A stretch of 64,000 nt of DNA from CAKKQX01 sp963734595 (GTDB lineage Bacteria; Pseudomonadota; Gammaproteobacteria; Burkholderiales; SG8-41): NCBI GenBank assembly GCA_963734595.1, contig CAVTHV010000026.1, positions 354,075 through 418,074 on the forward strand, in the 5' to 3' direction. Under the pieces are notes generated by a model that ran no database searches, was not told the DNA's origin, and saw only the letters and a list, made by a program, of their open reading frames with translations. Positions within the stretch are counted from its first letter, which is position 1. Every line of letters starts with the position of its first letter. Made by a program: the position numbers and the translations under genes. Positions 32,434 through 41,554 of this stretch are shown one piece after another.

Positions 32434-34190
32434 CGTGCGCCTCCGACGGCGGGCGCGCCGGGGGCGGGCGGCCCGGCGCCGCTCCCGGCTTCGCCTTCGG
32501 TGGCCGGCTCGGGCCAGGTGAAGTCCGCGCGGTACACGAAGATCGAGAAGCCCACCCGCGCCACGGGCTCGAGCCGCCGGACGCGCTCCATGAGCGGCCG
32601 GTCCGCCGCGTCGAGGTAGACGCCCTGCAGGTTCGTGGCGCTGACGGCGACGAGGTCGCCGGGTGCGATCTCGCGCGTCACGCGCGGCGCGTGTGGTGCG
32701 GTGTACCCGGGGAGCGCCTCGGAGACGAGGCCGTAGTAGGCCGGGTCGGCGCTCCCGAAGTACGAGAGCTTGAGCGGCGGACTTCCCGCTCGCGTCGCCC
32801 ACGCGGCGAGGCGCTTCAGATCCTGCCCCCAGTCGAGATTCGAGTCCACGAGGTGCCGGTATCCGTTGGCCGGGCCGCCCGCGATCTCGTTGAAGTACGC
32901 GAGGTGGTGCGGGTGGTTCCGCAGCGTGCCGGCAGCGTACCAGAGGGCGAGCACGGCCGCGGCGACGCGCGGCATCTGGCGACGCGACGCGAGAAGCGCC
33001 GCCGACGCCTCCCCGGCGGCCACTATCACGAAGGGCAGGAGCGGCAGCAGGTGGCGATGGCCGATCTGCAGCCCGCGCATGAACGTGAAAGCGAGGTACA
33101 CGGCCACCGGCAGCCAGAGGAACGCGGCGTCGTTCCGGCGCAGCCTGGGCACGCGCGCCACGGCAAGGGCCGCGAGCAACAGCAGGGGGATCGGCGTCTT
33201 GTAGAGCGTCGTGAAGAGGAAGTAGGCCGGGAACCCGCGCTCGGACAGAGCACCGTCGAGGAACGTCGCACGCGCCACCGAGTGCGTCATCACGAACACG
33301 GCGCCGCGCGCGTAGTCCTCCGGCACGAAGAACGCCCGCGACGCGGCGACCGCGGCGCGGGCGACCGGCCCCGCGGCCGACGCGTCGAGCCCGCTCGTGC
33401 GCAGCTCGGCGCGCAGGTCGGGATCGGGCGTGAGCGCGGGCGAAAAGCCGTAGGCGGCCCACACCAGGAGGACGGTCACCGCCCCGACTGCCAGCAGCCC
33501 GAGGCCGACGCGACGCCACGCGGGCGCGCGGCGTCCCGCCACGGCGGCCAGGAGCAGAGCGACGAACACCGGAGCGAGGATCGGCGCCGAGAACTTCGTG
33601 GCGAACGCGGCGCCCGTCGCGAGGCCGGCCGCGAGCCAGCGGGCGGCCGACGCTCGCGCGAGCGCGCGGTCGAACGCCGCGACGGAGAGGAAGAAGAAGA
33701 GAGCGAAAGCGAGATCGGTGGTGACGATCGAGCCGTGGGCGAGGACCTCGGGCGAGAGCGCGGCCAGGAACGCGGCGACGGCAGCGGCGGACGGGGAGAA
33801 TCGCCGCCGCGTCTCGAAGAAGACCGCGGCCACCAGGCAGGAGGCGAGCGCCACGATCGGCAGGCGGCCCAGGAAGAGCAGGCGGTCGCCGTCGTTCCAA
33901 CGGTACAGGAAGCGCCGGCCGAACTCCCACTGCCGCGCCTCGGCCCACGCGCGGTCGTCGGTCCGCATCGCGGGGCGGACCGCGAGGAGCGGCGCCGCCG
34001 CGAGCAGCTTCACGAGCGGCGGCTGCTCGGGGTTGAGGCGGTGGTCGCCGAGCGCGAGGTACGTGTAGCCGGCCGGCAGGTGCGCGCCCTCGTCGAACGT
34101 GGCCGACTGGCCACGCACGGCGTGGACCGACAGCCCGGCCTGGAGGGCGACCGCGGCGGCGAGAGCGACGAGCGCGGCGCGCGTGCTCAC
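32430..34190 (-). CDS. ArnT/PMT-type membrane glycosyltransferase
   Basis: 586 residues with about 11 TM helices. Loop 1 has TFDEGAHLPAGYTYLALGDH with the acidic pair DE typical of GT-C enzymes. NPEQPPLVKLLAAAPLL, HGSIVTTDLAFALFFFLS and GHRHLLPLLPF match the mannosyltransferase-like group. The C-terminal soluble part (NLDWGQDLKRLAAW) is shared with close relatives. It should transfer a sugar from a polyprenyl-phosphate donor on the outer face of the inner membrane. Start GTG at 34190 overlaps the SGNH gene stop (GTGA). Both flanking genes are SGNH proteins, which suggests joint modification of one surface glycan. Confidence 0.83.
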   Translation of the reverse strand: MSTRAALVALAAAVALQAGLSVHAVRGQSATFDEGAHLPAGYTYLALGDHRLNPEQPPLVKLLAAAPLLAVRPAMRTDDRAWAEARQWEFGRRFLYRWNDGDRLLFLGRLPIVALASCLVAAVFFETRRRFSPSAAAVAAFLAALSPEVLAHGSIVTTDLAFALFFFLSVAAFDRALARASAARWLAAGLATGAAFATKFSAPILAPVFVALLLAAVAGRRAPAWRRVGLGLLAVGAVTVLLVWAAYGFSPALTPDPDLRAELRTSGLDASAAGPVARAAVAASRAFFVPEDYARGAVFVMTHSVARATFLDGALSERGFPAYFLFTTLYKTPIPLLLLAALAVARVPRLRRNDAAFLWLPVAVYLAFTFMRGLQIGHRHLLPLLPFVIVAAGEASAALLASRRQMPRVAAAVLALWYAAGTLRNHPHHLAYFNEIAGGPANGYRHLVDSNLDWGQDLKRLAAWATRAGSPPLKLSYFGSADPAYYGLVSEALPGYTAPHAPRVTREIAPGDLVAVSATNLQGVYLDAADRPLMERVRRLEPVARVGFSIFVYRADFTWPEPATEGEAGSGAGPPAPGAPAVGGAR

Positions 34191-35185
34191 GGCCGCCCCG
34201 CGGCGCCTGCGACCTCGGCGTGCGGGAGCACCTCCTCGACCTCGTGTGCGATCGCCTGGGCGGCGATGCGGTGGGCGATCTCGTTCGGGTGCTCGTCGTC
34301 GGCGCCGTCGACCACGAGCAGCCGCCAGTCGAGGCCCCGGTACCGCGGCAGCAGGTCGAGGACGCGCGCGCCCGCCTCGGCCGCGGCCTGCGCGACCTTC
34401 GCGTGCTCGGCCGCGAACGGGTAGCTCTCGTCGAGGAGGTTCCCGAACAGCGGGAAGATCGCGACGACGAGAGGCACACCCCGCGCGCGGCACAGGCCCC
34501 CGATCGCTCGCAGCGCCCCCTGGCCGGCCGCCCAGCCCTGGTAGCTCTCGGCGTACATCGCGTGGAAGTCGGCGATCCGGCGGCGGTTCTCCACCGTCGC
34601 CCGGATGCGGCCGCGCAAGAGGGAAACGAGGGCCGAGTCGTCGAGCAGCGACCGGCGCCCGGACGCCGCCTCGTGCTTCTCCTCCAGCCAGTCGGCGGCA
34701 CGGCGCGCCTCGGCCGCATTCGCGTCCTCGCTGTCGTTGAGAACGTACGCGAGAACGACGACGTCTGGCTCGTAGGCGACCCCCTCGCCGGCGAGCTTCG
34801 CGGCCTCCTGTGCCGTGTTGAGCCCGGGCTCGCCGAGGTTGACCGCTTCCCAGCGGCCGCCCTGGCGCGCGAGCAGGCGCTCGACGCGCTGCGGCCACGC
34901 GTCGTCGAAGAGGACGCCGACCCCCCAGGTGAACGAGTCGCCGAGGCAGACCACCCGCCTCACGCCGGGCGGCTTCGGGATCGCGCGCTCGAGGTCGCGG
35001 TAGCCCCGGGCATTGATCGGTCGCCGCTCGCGCGTGTCGGTCCGCACCGGGGCATAGCCGCCGCCGTCCCGGCGCGCCGAACGGAAGAGGCGGGCCGCGG
35101 CTTCGCCGACCACGAGCGCGGCGAGGACGCCGGCGGCCAGCAGCCCGAGCTCCGCGCCGCGCTTCCACCCGTTCACGGCGCCCAT
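34187..35185 (-). CDS. Membrane-anchored SGNH-hydrolase-like protein
   Basis: 332 residues (333 if the ATG at 35188 is used). A TM anchor (LGLLAAGVLAALVVGEAAARL) precedes an SGNH domain with VVCLGDSFTWGVGV (nucleophile), NLGEPGLNT, AYVLNDSEDA and DDEHPNEIAHRIAAQ (block V Asp/His). Its shape and motifs match the third gene of the operon (31330-32433), so the two are probably paralogues flanking the glycosyltransferase. Likely to act on a surface polysaccharide; acetyl transfer or ester hydrolysis cannot be told apart. Divergent from the outer-membrane protein gene. Confidence 0.8.
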   Translation of the reverse strand: MGAVNGWKRGAELGLLAAGVLAALVVGEAAARLFRSARRDGGGYAPVRTDTRERRPINARGYRDLERAIPKPPGVRRVVCLGDSFTWGVGVLFDDAWPQRVERLLARQGGRWEAVNLGEPGLNTAQEAAKLAGEGVAYEPDVVVLAYVLNDSEDANAAEARRAADWLEEKHEAASGRRSLLDDSALVSLLRGRIRATVENRRRIADFHAMYAESYQGWAAGQGALRAIGGLCRARGVPLVVAIFPLFGNLLDESYPFAAEHAKVAQAAAEAGARVLDLLPRYRGLDWRLLVVDGADDEHPNEIAHRIAAQAIAHEVEEVLPHAEVAGAAGRP

Positions 35186-35239
35186 CATAGCGCCCGCCGC
35201 GGGCCGCTCCGGGCGCGCGTGATATGCTCGCGACCGCCC

Positions 35240-36769
35240 ATGACGTCCCGACACCGACTCCCCGAGGTGCCGGCGCAAGCGAGAAGAGCCGGTGCGCGGG
35301 CCGTCGTGGTCCTCGTAGCGGTCGTCGGCTTCGGCGCCGGCGCAGCACGGGCGCAGGTCGCACCCGGCCGGGACACCGACAGCATCGACATCACGGGACG
35401 CCAGAACCTCACGCTCGGCTCGGGCGCGCGCGCGTACGGCATGGGCGGAGCGTTCCTCGCCCGCGCCGACGACGCGACCGCCGCCTCCTGGAACCCCGCG
35501 GGACTCAGCTACCTCCGCCAGCCGGAGCTCACGTTCGTGGGCGTCCACAACTCGTTCGACACCCAGCGGCCGAGCGCGGAGGACCTCGCCGTCCAGGAGA
35601 ACGACAGCTTCGTCGGGAGCGCGATCGACTTCGCCGCGTTCACGTGGCCGATCGCGATCGGCGAGGTCGGCGGGTCGGTTCAGGTGAGCTACCAGCGCGC
35701 GATCTCGTTCGACGGGCGGCGCCGGATCGACCAATACGGCACGCCGAGGCCGCCGGACGACGGCGGAGAAGAGGAGGCGGGGCTCGCTGCCGCCGCCGCG
35801 GCGCCGACAAAGCCCGTGCTGAAGCAGCACACCGACGGCAGCAGCGACGGTGGGTTCGACGTGGTGGCATTCGGCACCGGCCTGCGCCTCAGCCGGCGCC
35901 TGCGCGTGGGCCTGACGGTCAACCGCTGGACGAACGGCTACGACGCGATCCTCCGGCGGCAGTACGTGGCGGACCCGACCCGGAGGCCGGTCCGCGAGTT
36001 CGGCCTCGACTTCCGCCCGAGCGGCTGGAGCTTCAACCTCGGCGTCATCTACTCGCCGGTCGAGCAGCTGAACATCGCGGCCGTCTACAAGACGGCCCCC
36101 GGCACGGACGTCCGCCTCGACAAGTCGCGGCGGGACACGTGGGGGTCGCCGGGTGTCGTGGAGGAGGTGACGACGAACGCCTTCTCGAACCCGGACGCGC
36201 GCCTCGACCTGCCCTCGTCGTACGGGTTCGGGCTCTCGTGGCGGCCGCGCGACACGCTGACGCTGTCGGCCGACTTCACGCGCGCCCGCTGGTCCCAGTC
36301 GGTGCTTGCCGGGTACTTCGACCTGCCGGTGACGGGCGAGGCCGACGAGGACGGCAATCCGGCGCCGAAGCCGCCCCCGTTCATCCGGCCACCGCTCCAG
36401 TACCCGACCCTGCGCGACCCGTCGACGGCGATCGCGCTGCAGGCGGACGCGGAGCAGTTCCGGCTCGGGCTCGAGTACGTGTTCCTCGCGAGCCGGCTCA
36501 AGGTGCCGCTGCGACTCGGCTACTTCTCGGACCGGCAGATCACGCCGAACCCGACGGGCGACATCCCTCGCTTCAACGGCCTCACCGCGGGGATCGGCGT
36601 CGCCCTCGGCTCCATGCTCCTCGACGTCGCCTACGTCTACGAGTTCGGTGAGTACTCGGTGAGCGCCGAGTCGATCGGCGAGAGCGTGACGGCGGCACCC
36701 ATCCGCTACTCGCTCACCACGAACCGCGTCTACGCGTCGATGATCTACCGCTTCAGCGGCCGGCCCTGA
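35240..36769 (+). CDS. OmpP1/FadL-like outer membrane beta-barrel protein
   Basis: 509 residues with a signal peptide (cleavage near ARAQV). The mature N-terminus GARAYGMGGAFLARADDATA then ASWNPAGLSYL is the OmpP1/FadL/TodX hatch signature. Alternating amphipathic strands follow to a terminal ASMIYRFSGRP, with Phe and Tyr near the end as in barrels. Family members take up hydrophobic compounds across the outer membrane. A TATGCT box (about 35223-35228) precedes the ATG. A Gly/Glu/Ala-rich loop (about residues 170-195) is an unusual insertion. Direct evidence that the host is diderm. Confidence 0.85.
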   Translation: MTSRHRLPEVPAQARRAGARAVVVLVAVVGFGAGAARAQVAPGRDTDSIDITGRQNLTLGSGARAYGMGGAFLARADDATAASWNPAGLSYLRQPELTFVGVHNSFDTQRPSAEDLAVQENDSFVGSAIDFAAFTWPIAIGEVGGSVQVSYQRAISFDGRRRIDQYGTPRPPDDGGEEEAGLAAAAAAPTKPVLKQHTDGSSDGGFDVVAFGTGLRLSRRLRVGLTVNRWTNGYDAILRRQYVADPTRRPVREFGLDFRPSGWSFNLGVIYSPVEQLNIAAVYKTAPGTDVRLDKSRRDTWGSPGVVEEVTTNAFSNPDARLDLPSSYGFGLSWRPRDTLTLSADFTRARWSQSVLAGYFDLPVTGEADEDGNPAPKPPPFIRPPLQYPTLRDPSTAIALQADAEQFRLGLEYVFLASRLKVPLRLGYFSDRQITPNPTGDIPRFNGLTAGIGVALGSMLLDVAYVYEFGEYSVSAESIGESVTAAPIRYSLTTNRVYASMIYRFSGRP

Positions 36770-36796
36770 AGCCGCCGGCCCTCGCGCTGCCTTAAC

Positions 36797-38653
36797 ATGA
36801 CCCCGATGGATGAGCCTCGCCCCCCGCTCGCCTCCGTGGACGTCGTCCGCGACGAGCTGCGCCGGCTCGGCTATCTGGACAGCGGCCTCGACCGCTTCGT
36901 CCTCGGCGGCGGCGCTGCCGGCTCGCCGCTGCGGGCCTCCCTGCGCGCGGCGGCCCGCGTCGGCCTCGTCGGCGGCGTTGTGTTCGGGCTCTCGGCGGCG
37001 ATCGCCGCGGCCGGCCTCGACCCGCGCCTCCTGCGGGAGCCGCAGGACCTCCTCGTGCTTGCGGCGTACCTCGTGCTCGCCTTCGCCGCGTTCACCGGCG
37101 GTCTGGCGCTCGCCGCAGGCCTCCTCGCCGGCTGGGCAGGACGCGCCGGCCACCACCCGGGGCCGAGCGTCGCGCGCAACGCCGGCCTCGCGGTCGCGCT
37201 CCTCGCGATCGCCTTCGTGGCGCTGTGGTGGCGCTCGCATCTCGCCGGCGCGGGCGTCGTCGCGCAGGCCGCCGGTCTCGCCGTGGGCCTGCTGCTGAGC
37301 CTCGCCCTCGGCCGCTTCGCGTCGCTCGCCGCCGTGGCCGTGCTCTCGGCGGGCGGCGCCTCGGGCCGCCTGCCCCCCGCCAGCCTCTCCCGGCGCCGCG
37401 CACTCCCGCTGCTCGCCGGTGCCCTCGCGGTGTTCGCCGCCGTCTTTGGCGCCGCCGCCCTCCTCCCGGGGGAGAAGAGGCCGGAGACTCCCGACTTCGC
37501 CGTCGTGCCCACCGGCCTGCGCGTCCGCATCGTGGCCGTCGACGGGCTCGAGCGTGGCATGGCGGAGCAGATGATGGCGCGCGGCGAGATGCCCGCGCTG
37601 GCCTCGCTCGTCGCCGGGGGCGCCCACGCGGCGCTGCGGGCAGAGCCGGAGCGGGTGCCGGCCATCGTGTGGACCACGATCGCGACCGGGCGCGGCCCGG
37701 AGGCCCACGGCATCCGGTCGCCCGAGTCGCGCCGCGTCGCCGGCCTGCGCACGCCGGTGGGCCTCGACGGCGAGCGCAGCCCGTTCGCCTCCGCCCTCGG
37801 CGCGGCGACCGACCTCCTGCGGCTCACGCGCAAGCAGCCGCCGAGCGCCGCGCTGCGCAGCGTGAAGGCGTTCTGGAACGTAGCTTCCGAGAAGGGCCTG
37901 CGCGTGGGTGTCGTGAACTGGTGGGCCACCTGGCCGGCCGACCCGGTGAACGGCTGGCTCGTGACCGACCGCGCGCTCTTCAAGCTCGAGAAGGGCGGCG
38001 CGCCCGAGCGCGAAGTCCACCCGCCGGAGGCCTTCGAGATGCTCCGGGCGCTCGCGGCAGCCGGGGAGAGCGAGCGAGCGCGGCGCATCGACCGCTTCCA
38101 CCTCGCGGCCGCGGAGGCCCTGCGCGCCTCGGCTCCTCCCGACCTCGAGGCCGTCTACCTCCCAGGCCTCGACATCTTCACGATGCAGCAGCTCGGGGAG
38201 GCGCCGGCGAGCGATCTCGCCGCGCTCGACGCGAAGCTCGCCGCCGTGCGCGAGCAGTACCGTTTCGTCGACGGGCTCCTCGGCGAGGCCGCCGCCTCGC
38301 GGGGGAAGGACGACGTGCTCGTGCTCGTGGCCGACCCCGGCCGCCTCGCCCGCTCCGGCTCCGCCGTCGGCTCGGGGCTGCTGGTGCTCTCGGGAGGGCC
38401 GGTGGTCGTGGGCGACCTCGGCGCCGTCAGCGAGCGCGATGTCGCACCGACCGTGCTGCACCTCCTCGGCGTGCCGAAGAGCCGCGAGCTCGACGGGCAC
38501 GTGCTCGAGGCGGCTCTCTCGAGCGACTTCCGGCGGGACCACCCCGTGCGGACCGTCGACTCCTACGGCCGTCGCCCGCCGTCGCGCGCCGCCGACAGCG
38601 CCTTCGACCGCGACGTGCTCGAGGAGCTGAAGAGCCTCGGTTACATCCAGTAG
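36797..38653 (+). CDS. Membrane-bound alkaline-phosphatase-superfamily protein
   Basis: 618 residues. The first 230 hold five or six TM helices. The rest is a type I phosphodiesterase/nucleotide pyrophosphatase-like domain: IVAVDGLERGM, a nucleophile region around PAIVWTTIATGRGPEAHGI (Thr in the TTIATG context), VVNWWATWPA, YLPGLDIFTMQ and VAPTVLHLLGVP. The C-terminus ends EELKSLGYIQ, and the N-terminus contains DELRRLGYLD, the same short motif. It may remove phospho-head groups from surface glycans or lipids. The stop overlaps the next, convergent gene by 13 bp. Confidence 0.75.
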   Translation: MTPMDEPRPPLASVDVVRDELRRLGYLDSGLDRFVLGGGAAGSPLRASLRAAARVGLVGGVVFGLSAAIAAAGLDPRLLREPQDLLVLAAYLVLAFAAFTGGLALAAGLLAGWAGRAGHHPGPSVARNAGLAVALLAIAFVALWWRSHLAGAGVVAQAAGLAVGLLLSLALGRFASLAAVAVLSAGGASGRLPPASLSRRRALPLLAGALAVFAAVFGAAALLPGEKRPETPDFAVVPTGLRVRIVAVDGLERGMAEQMMARGEMPALASLVAGGAHAALRAEPERVPAIVWTTIATGRGPEAHGIRSPESRRVAGLRTPVGLDGERSPFASALGAATDLLRLTRKQPPSAALRSVKAFWNVASEKGLRVGVVNWWATWPADPVNGWLVTDRALFKLEKGGAPEREVHPPEAFEMLRALAAAGESERARRIDRFHLAAAEALRASAPPDLEAVYLPGLDIFTMQQLGEAPASDLAALDAKLAAVREQYRFVDGLLGEAAASRGKDDVLVLVADPGRLARSGSAVGSGLLVLSGGPVVVGDLGAVSERDVAPTVLHLLGVPKSRELDGHVLEAALSSDFRRDHPVRTVDSYGRRPPSRAADSAFDRDVLEELKSLGYIQ

Positions 38654-40086
38654 CGGCGCCCGACACGGGCGGCGCCCCAGGCCGCGAGGACCAGCCCGAT
38701 CGCGGCGAAGGTGGGGACGAAGGCGTCCTTCGGCAGTGCGAAGCGCGGCTCGAAGTGCATCGGTGCCTGCACGATCACCATGTACGCGGGAACGAGCGCC
38801 AGGAGGAGAGCGCGGCGCGGGGCGATCCACCCGAGCGTTGCGACGCCGGCGAGCGCGAGCGGCGGCGCACTCCAGCGCGCGGCCGCCTGCAGTGCGCGCC
38901 AGAGCGGGCGGGTGACGGCGAGCGCCGCGTCGGCCCGGATCGCCGGGTGGCCCACGACGGTCGAGTCCCCCGCCAGCGCCGGCGCGCGGGCCTCGACGAG
39001 CGGGGCCTCGCCTCCGGAGACGACCACGTCGACTGCGCGCTGCAGGACGGATCGCGCATACCAGGCCGGGTGCGCAACGATCACCTCGAGGCTGCGCCGC
39101 GTCCGGTCGCGATCGCGGAGGATGCCGTCGGGCGTTATCCACGTCTCCGCGTAGTCGGGCCGGCCGAACCGCTCGGCCTCCTCGGCGGCGACGACCAGGT
39201 CGCGACTGCGCGCCCCGAACCGCTCTCCTCCCGCGTCTGCGATGCCCTCCCACAGCACGATGCCGCCGTTCGCGCTGACGGGAACGAACGCACCGAAGAG
39301 CTGCGCGTTGCGGACGGTGATCGGCGCGACGACGGCGAGGCCCGCGACCGCGAGGGCTGTCGCCGGCGGCCACGCGCGCCGTGTGCGGCCGAGGACGAAC
39401 GGTACCGCCAGCGCCACGAACGGAGCCAGCAGGAGGAAGTTGGGACGCAGCCACGTGCCGACCCCGGCCAGCACGCCGGCGGCCACGAGCCACGCGGTGC
39501 GCGACGCCGCTCCCCCGCGGCGGGCACACCAGACGAGAAGCACGATGCCGACGGCCAGCAGCGTGGACAGCGCGTCCGGAGTGACCAGGGCGACGCCGGA
39601 GGCGAGCGGCGGGGACAATGCCGTGAGCAGCCCTGCGGCGACGCCGGCGCGGTGTCCGGCGACGCGCGCCACGAGGACGAGCGCGAGACCCGCGCCGAGG
39701 GCGCACGGGACCGCCTGCGCGGCCATGACGTCGACGTAGTTCGACCCGAGCGTGCGGTGGACCGCGGCCACGAACGCCGGGTAGCCAGGCGGTCGCGCGA
39801 GAAGCGCGGTGTCCTTCGGGTCGGGACGAACGCGCGGGTAGAGCAGCCCGTCCCCGGCGAGCATCGCCTCGGCCGCCTCCGTGTAGCGCAGGGCCATGCG
39901 CACTCCGGGCTGCTGCGAGCGGTAGAGCGTCGGCGCGACGTCGGCGATGCACGCGAGGCGAACGGCGAGCGCGAGGGCCGACACGAGGAGAGCCGGAAGC
40001 CAGAGCCGCGAGAGGGGAGCTCGCGTTCGGCCGAGGCACTCGACGATCCCGCGCGCGAGGCGGCGGCGTGCGATGGTCGGGCGCAC
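38641..40086 (-). CDS. GT39-like membrane glycosyltransferase
   Basis: 481 residues with about ten TM helices. RYTEAAEAMLAGDGLLYPRV and ARPPGYPAFVAAVHRTLG resemble the first periplasmic loop and the PPGYP turn of GT39/ArnT-like enzymes, and SPPLASGVALVTPDALSTLL fits helix 4. Donor and acceptor unknown. The start is GTG at 40086; a TATAGT box ends 8 nt before it, predicting a leaderless transcript. The gene ends inside the coding end of the alkaline-phosphatase-family gene, so the two overlap tail to tail. Confidence 0.75.
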   Translation of the reverse strand: MRPTIARRRLARGIVECLGRTRAPLSRLWLPALLVSALALAVRLACIADVAPTLYRSQQPGVRMALRYTEAAEAMLAGDGLLYPRVRPDPKDTALLARPPGYPAFVAAVHRTLGSNYVDVMAAQAVPCALGAGLALVLVARVAGHRAGVAAGLLTALSPPLASGVALVTPDALSTLLAVGIVLLVWCARRGGAASRTAWLVAAGVLAGVGTWLRPNFLLLAPFVALAVPFVLGRTRRAWPPATALAVAGLAVVAPITVRNAQLFGAFVPVSANGGIVLWEGIADAGGERFGARSRDLVVAAEEAERFGRPDYAETWITPDGILRDRDRTRRSLEVIVAHPAWYARSVLQRAVDVVVSGGEAPLVEARAPALAGDSTVVGHPAIRADAALAVTRPLWRALQAAARWSAPPLALAGVATLGWIAPRRALLLALVPAYMVIVQAPMHFEPRFALPKDAFVPTFAAIGLVLAAWGAARVGRRYWM

Positions 40087-40094
40087 CGCGCCCG

Positions 40095-40100
40095 ACTATA
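40095..40100 (-). promoter_or_regulatory. -10 box for a leaderless GTG-start gene
   Basis: The minus strand reads TATAGT eight nt before the GTG at 40086, placing the expected transcription start on the codon itself. Confidence 0.5.
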
Positions 40101-40156
40101 GCGGATCGCCGCGGCCCGGGGCAGATGCCGCCCGGGCCGCCGCCCCGGCCGGCCGG

Positions 40157-40771
40157 CTACTTCACGACGTTGATGGTCACGTCGATCTTCACGACCTCGC
40201 CGGTGACGGGGTCGGTCGAAGCCACCGTCTGCAGGCTCTGGCCGTCGCGCAGCCAGGGATCGAGGTTCGCGTCGAAGCGGCGGAAGAGGGGAATGCCGAT
40301 CGGGCTTGCATCCACAAGGGGACCGCCCGGGTTGACGCCGCCCGAAGGGCCCTTTTCGAGCGCCAACGCCGAGGAGTTCTCGACGCCGATGCTGAGCTGG
40401 TAGCGGCCGTCCCCCTTGTCCCAGGCAGCGCAGTCGATGTTCGTGCCGACGTTGCGGTACTGGATGGAAGTCGTCTGCTTGCCGACGTCGGACGCGGAGG
40501 TTACGGGAACCGGCGTGTCCACTCCCATCCGCATGCGGGCGCGGGCGCCGCCCGTCGTCACCAGGAGCGTGTAGGGAAGGCTCGCCAGCTTCTTTTCACC
40601 CTGGAACCGGGTGATCACGAGCTGGACGCGCAGGTTCACCGTCGGGCCCCGGCGCTCGGCACTCTCCGCCTTCGGGGTCTCCGGCTTCGGCGTTTCCTGG
40701 GCTTGGCCTCGCCCCGGGACGGCCAGGAGGGCGGCGGCGACGGCGAGCGGGAAGAGCGTGCGACGGGTCAT
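40157..40771 (-). CDS. Secreted protein of unknown function
   Basis: 204 residues with a clear signal peptide (MTRRTLFPLAVAAALLAVPG, cleavage near GQAQE). A short Pro/Glu/Lys linker precedes a mostly beta domain: VNLRVQLVITRFQGEKK, SLPYTLLVTTGG, ARMRMGVDTPVPV, YQLSIGVENSSAL and a terminal VVKIDVTINVVK. I do not recognise the family. It lies 15 bp after the anti-sigma gene on the same strand, so it is probably the last gene of the ECF operon at 40157-42126 and may be an envelope stress output. Confidence 0.7.
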   Translation of the reverse strand: MTRRTLFPLAVAAALLAVPGRGQAQETPKPETPKAESAERRGPTVNLRVQLVITRFQGEKKLASLPYTLLVTTGGARARMRMGVDTPVPVTSASDVGKQTTSIQYRNVGTNIDCAAWDKGDGRYQLSIGVENSSALALEKGPSGGVNPGGPLVDASPIGIPLFRRFDANLDPWLRDGQSLQTVASTDPVTGEVVKIDVTINVVK

Positions 40772-40786
40772 GGCGTTCTCCTTCTC

Positions 40787-41554
40787 CTACGTCCCTGGGC
40801 TCTCGGCCGGGTCGAGCGGGACGATCTCGAGCGGCCGGATGTCGATGGCTGCGGGCTCGACGAGGTCGGCCGAGGGCTGGCCGGTTGCGGCGAGAGTGGG
40901 CGCGTGCAGGCGGTCACGATGGACGAGCGCCACGAAGCGCAGCAGTGCCTCCTGCCCGCCCGACGGCACCAGAACCTCCGCCTCCGGGTTCGCAACGCGA
41001 GCCTCACGCGACGGAGCGGCAGAGGTCCGCACCGGACCCGCCGACGAGCGGCGCGCGACGTCGGGAGTCGACCGCACCGGTACCCTTCCGGGAGGCGGAA
41101 CCGCGTCCGCCGTCCGCGGCGCAGACGTCGCGGTCGGTTCCGATTCGCGAGCGGCCGACGGTGCGGCGGCTGAAGGCGAGGGCTGAGCGCTCTCGGCCAT
41201 CGCCGGCGCGACAGGCGCACGGGTCGCCGTCGCGCGCCAGACGCCCACCGCCGCCAGCGCCAGCACCGCGACAGCGGCCGACGGCCAGGCCCAGCTCCAT
41301 CGCCACGGCAGCCGCGCCGCCGAGCCCGGATCGGCCAGGGCCACCGCCTCGCGAATCCGCACTCGCAGCGCCGGCGACGGCTCCGCGACGGCGAGCGGCG
41401 ACAGCTGGTCGTCGGCGGCGGCCATGAGCTGCCGCAGCTCGGCGAGCTCCGACCGGCAGCCCGCGCACCCCGCGAGGTGCGCCTCGAGCGCCGGCGCCAC
41501 GGGCTCGCCCGCAGCCGCGTCCGTCAGCGCGTCCCGATATCGCTCACAAGACAT
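40787..41554 (-). CDS. Anti-sigma factor with zinc finger (zf-HC2)
   Basis: 255 residues. The N-terminus MSCERYRDALTDAAAGE with HLAGCAGC forms the H-x3-C-x2-C zinc-binding anti-sigma domain. One TM helix (SAAVAVLALAAVGVW, about 90-105) follows, then a disordered Ala/Ser/Pro extracytoplasmic part. It should hold the preceding ECF sigma factor at the membrane until a signal releases it. The start lies 31 nt inside the sigma gene, an overlap implying tight coupling. Confidence 0.85.
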   Translation of the reverse strand: MSCERYRDALTDAAAGEPVAPALEAHLAGCAGCRSELAELRQLMAAADDQLSPLAVAEPSPALRVRIREAVALADPGSAARLPWRWSWAWPSAAVAVLALAAVGVWRATATRAPVAPAMAESAQPSPSAAAPSAARESEPTATSAPRTADAVPPPGRVPVRSTPDVARRSSAGPVRTSAAPSREARVANPEAEVLVPSGGQEALLRFVALVHRDRLHAPTLAATGQPSADLVEPAAIDIRPLEIVPLDPAESPGT

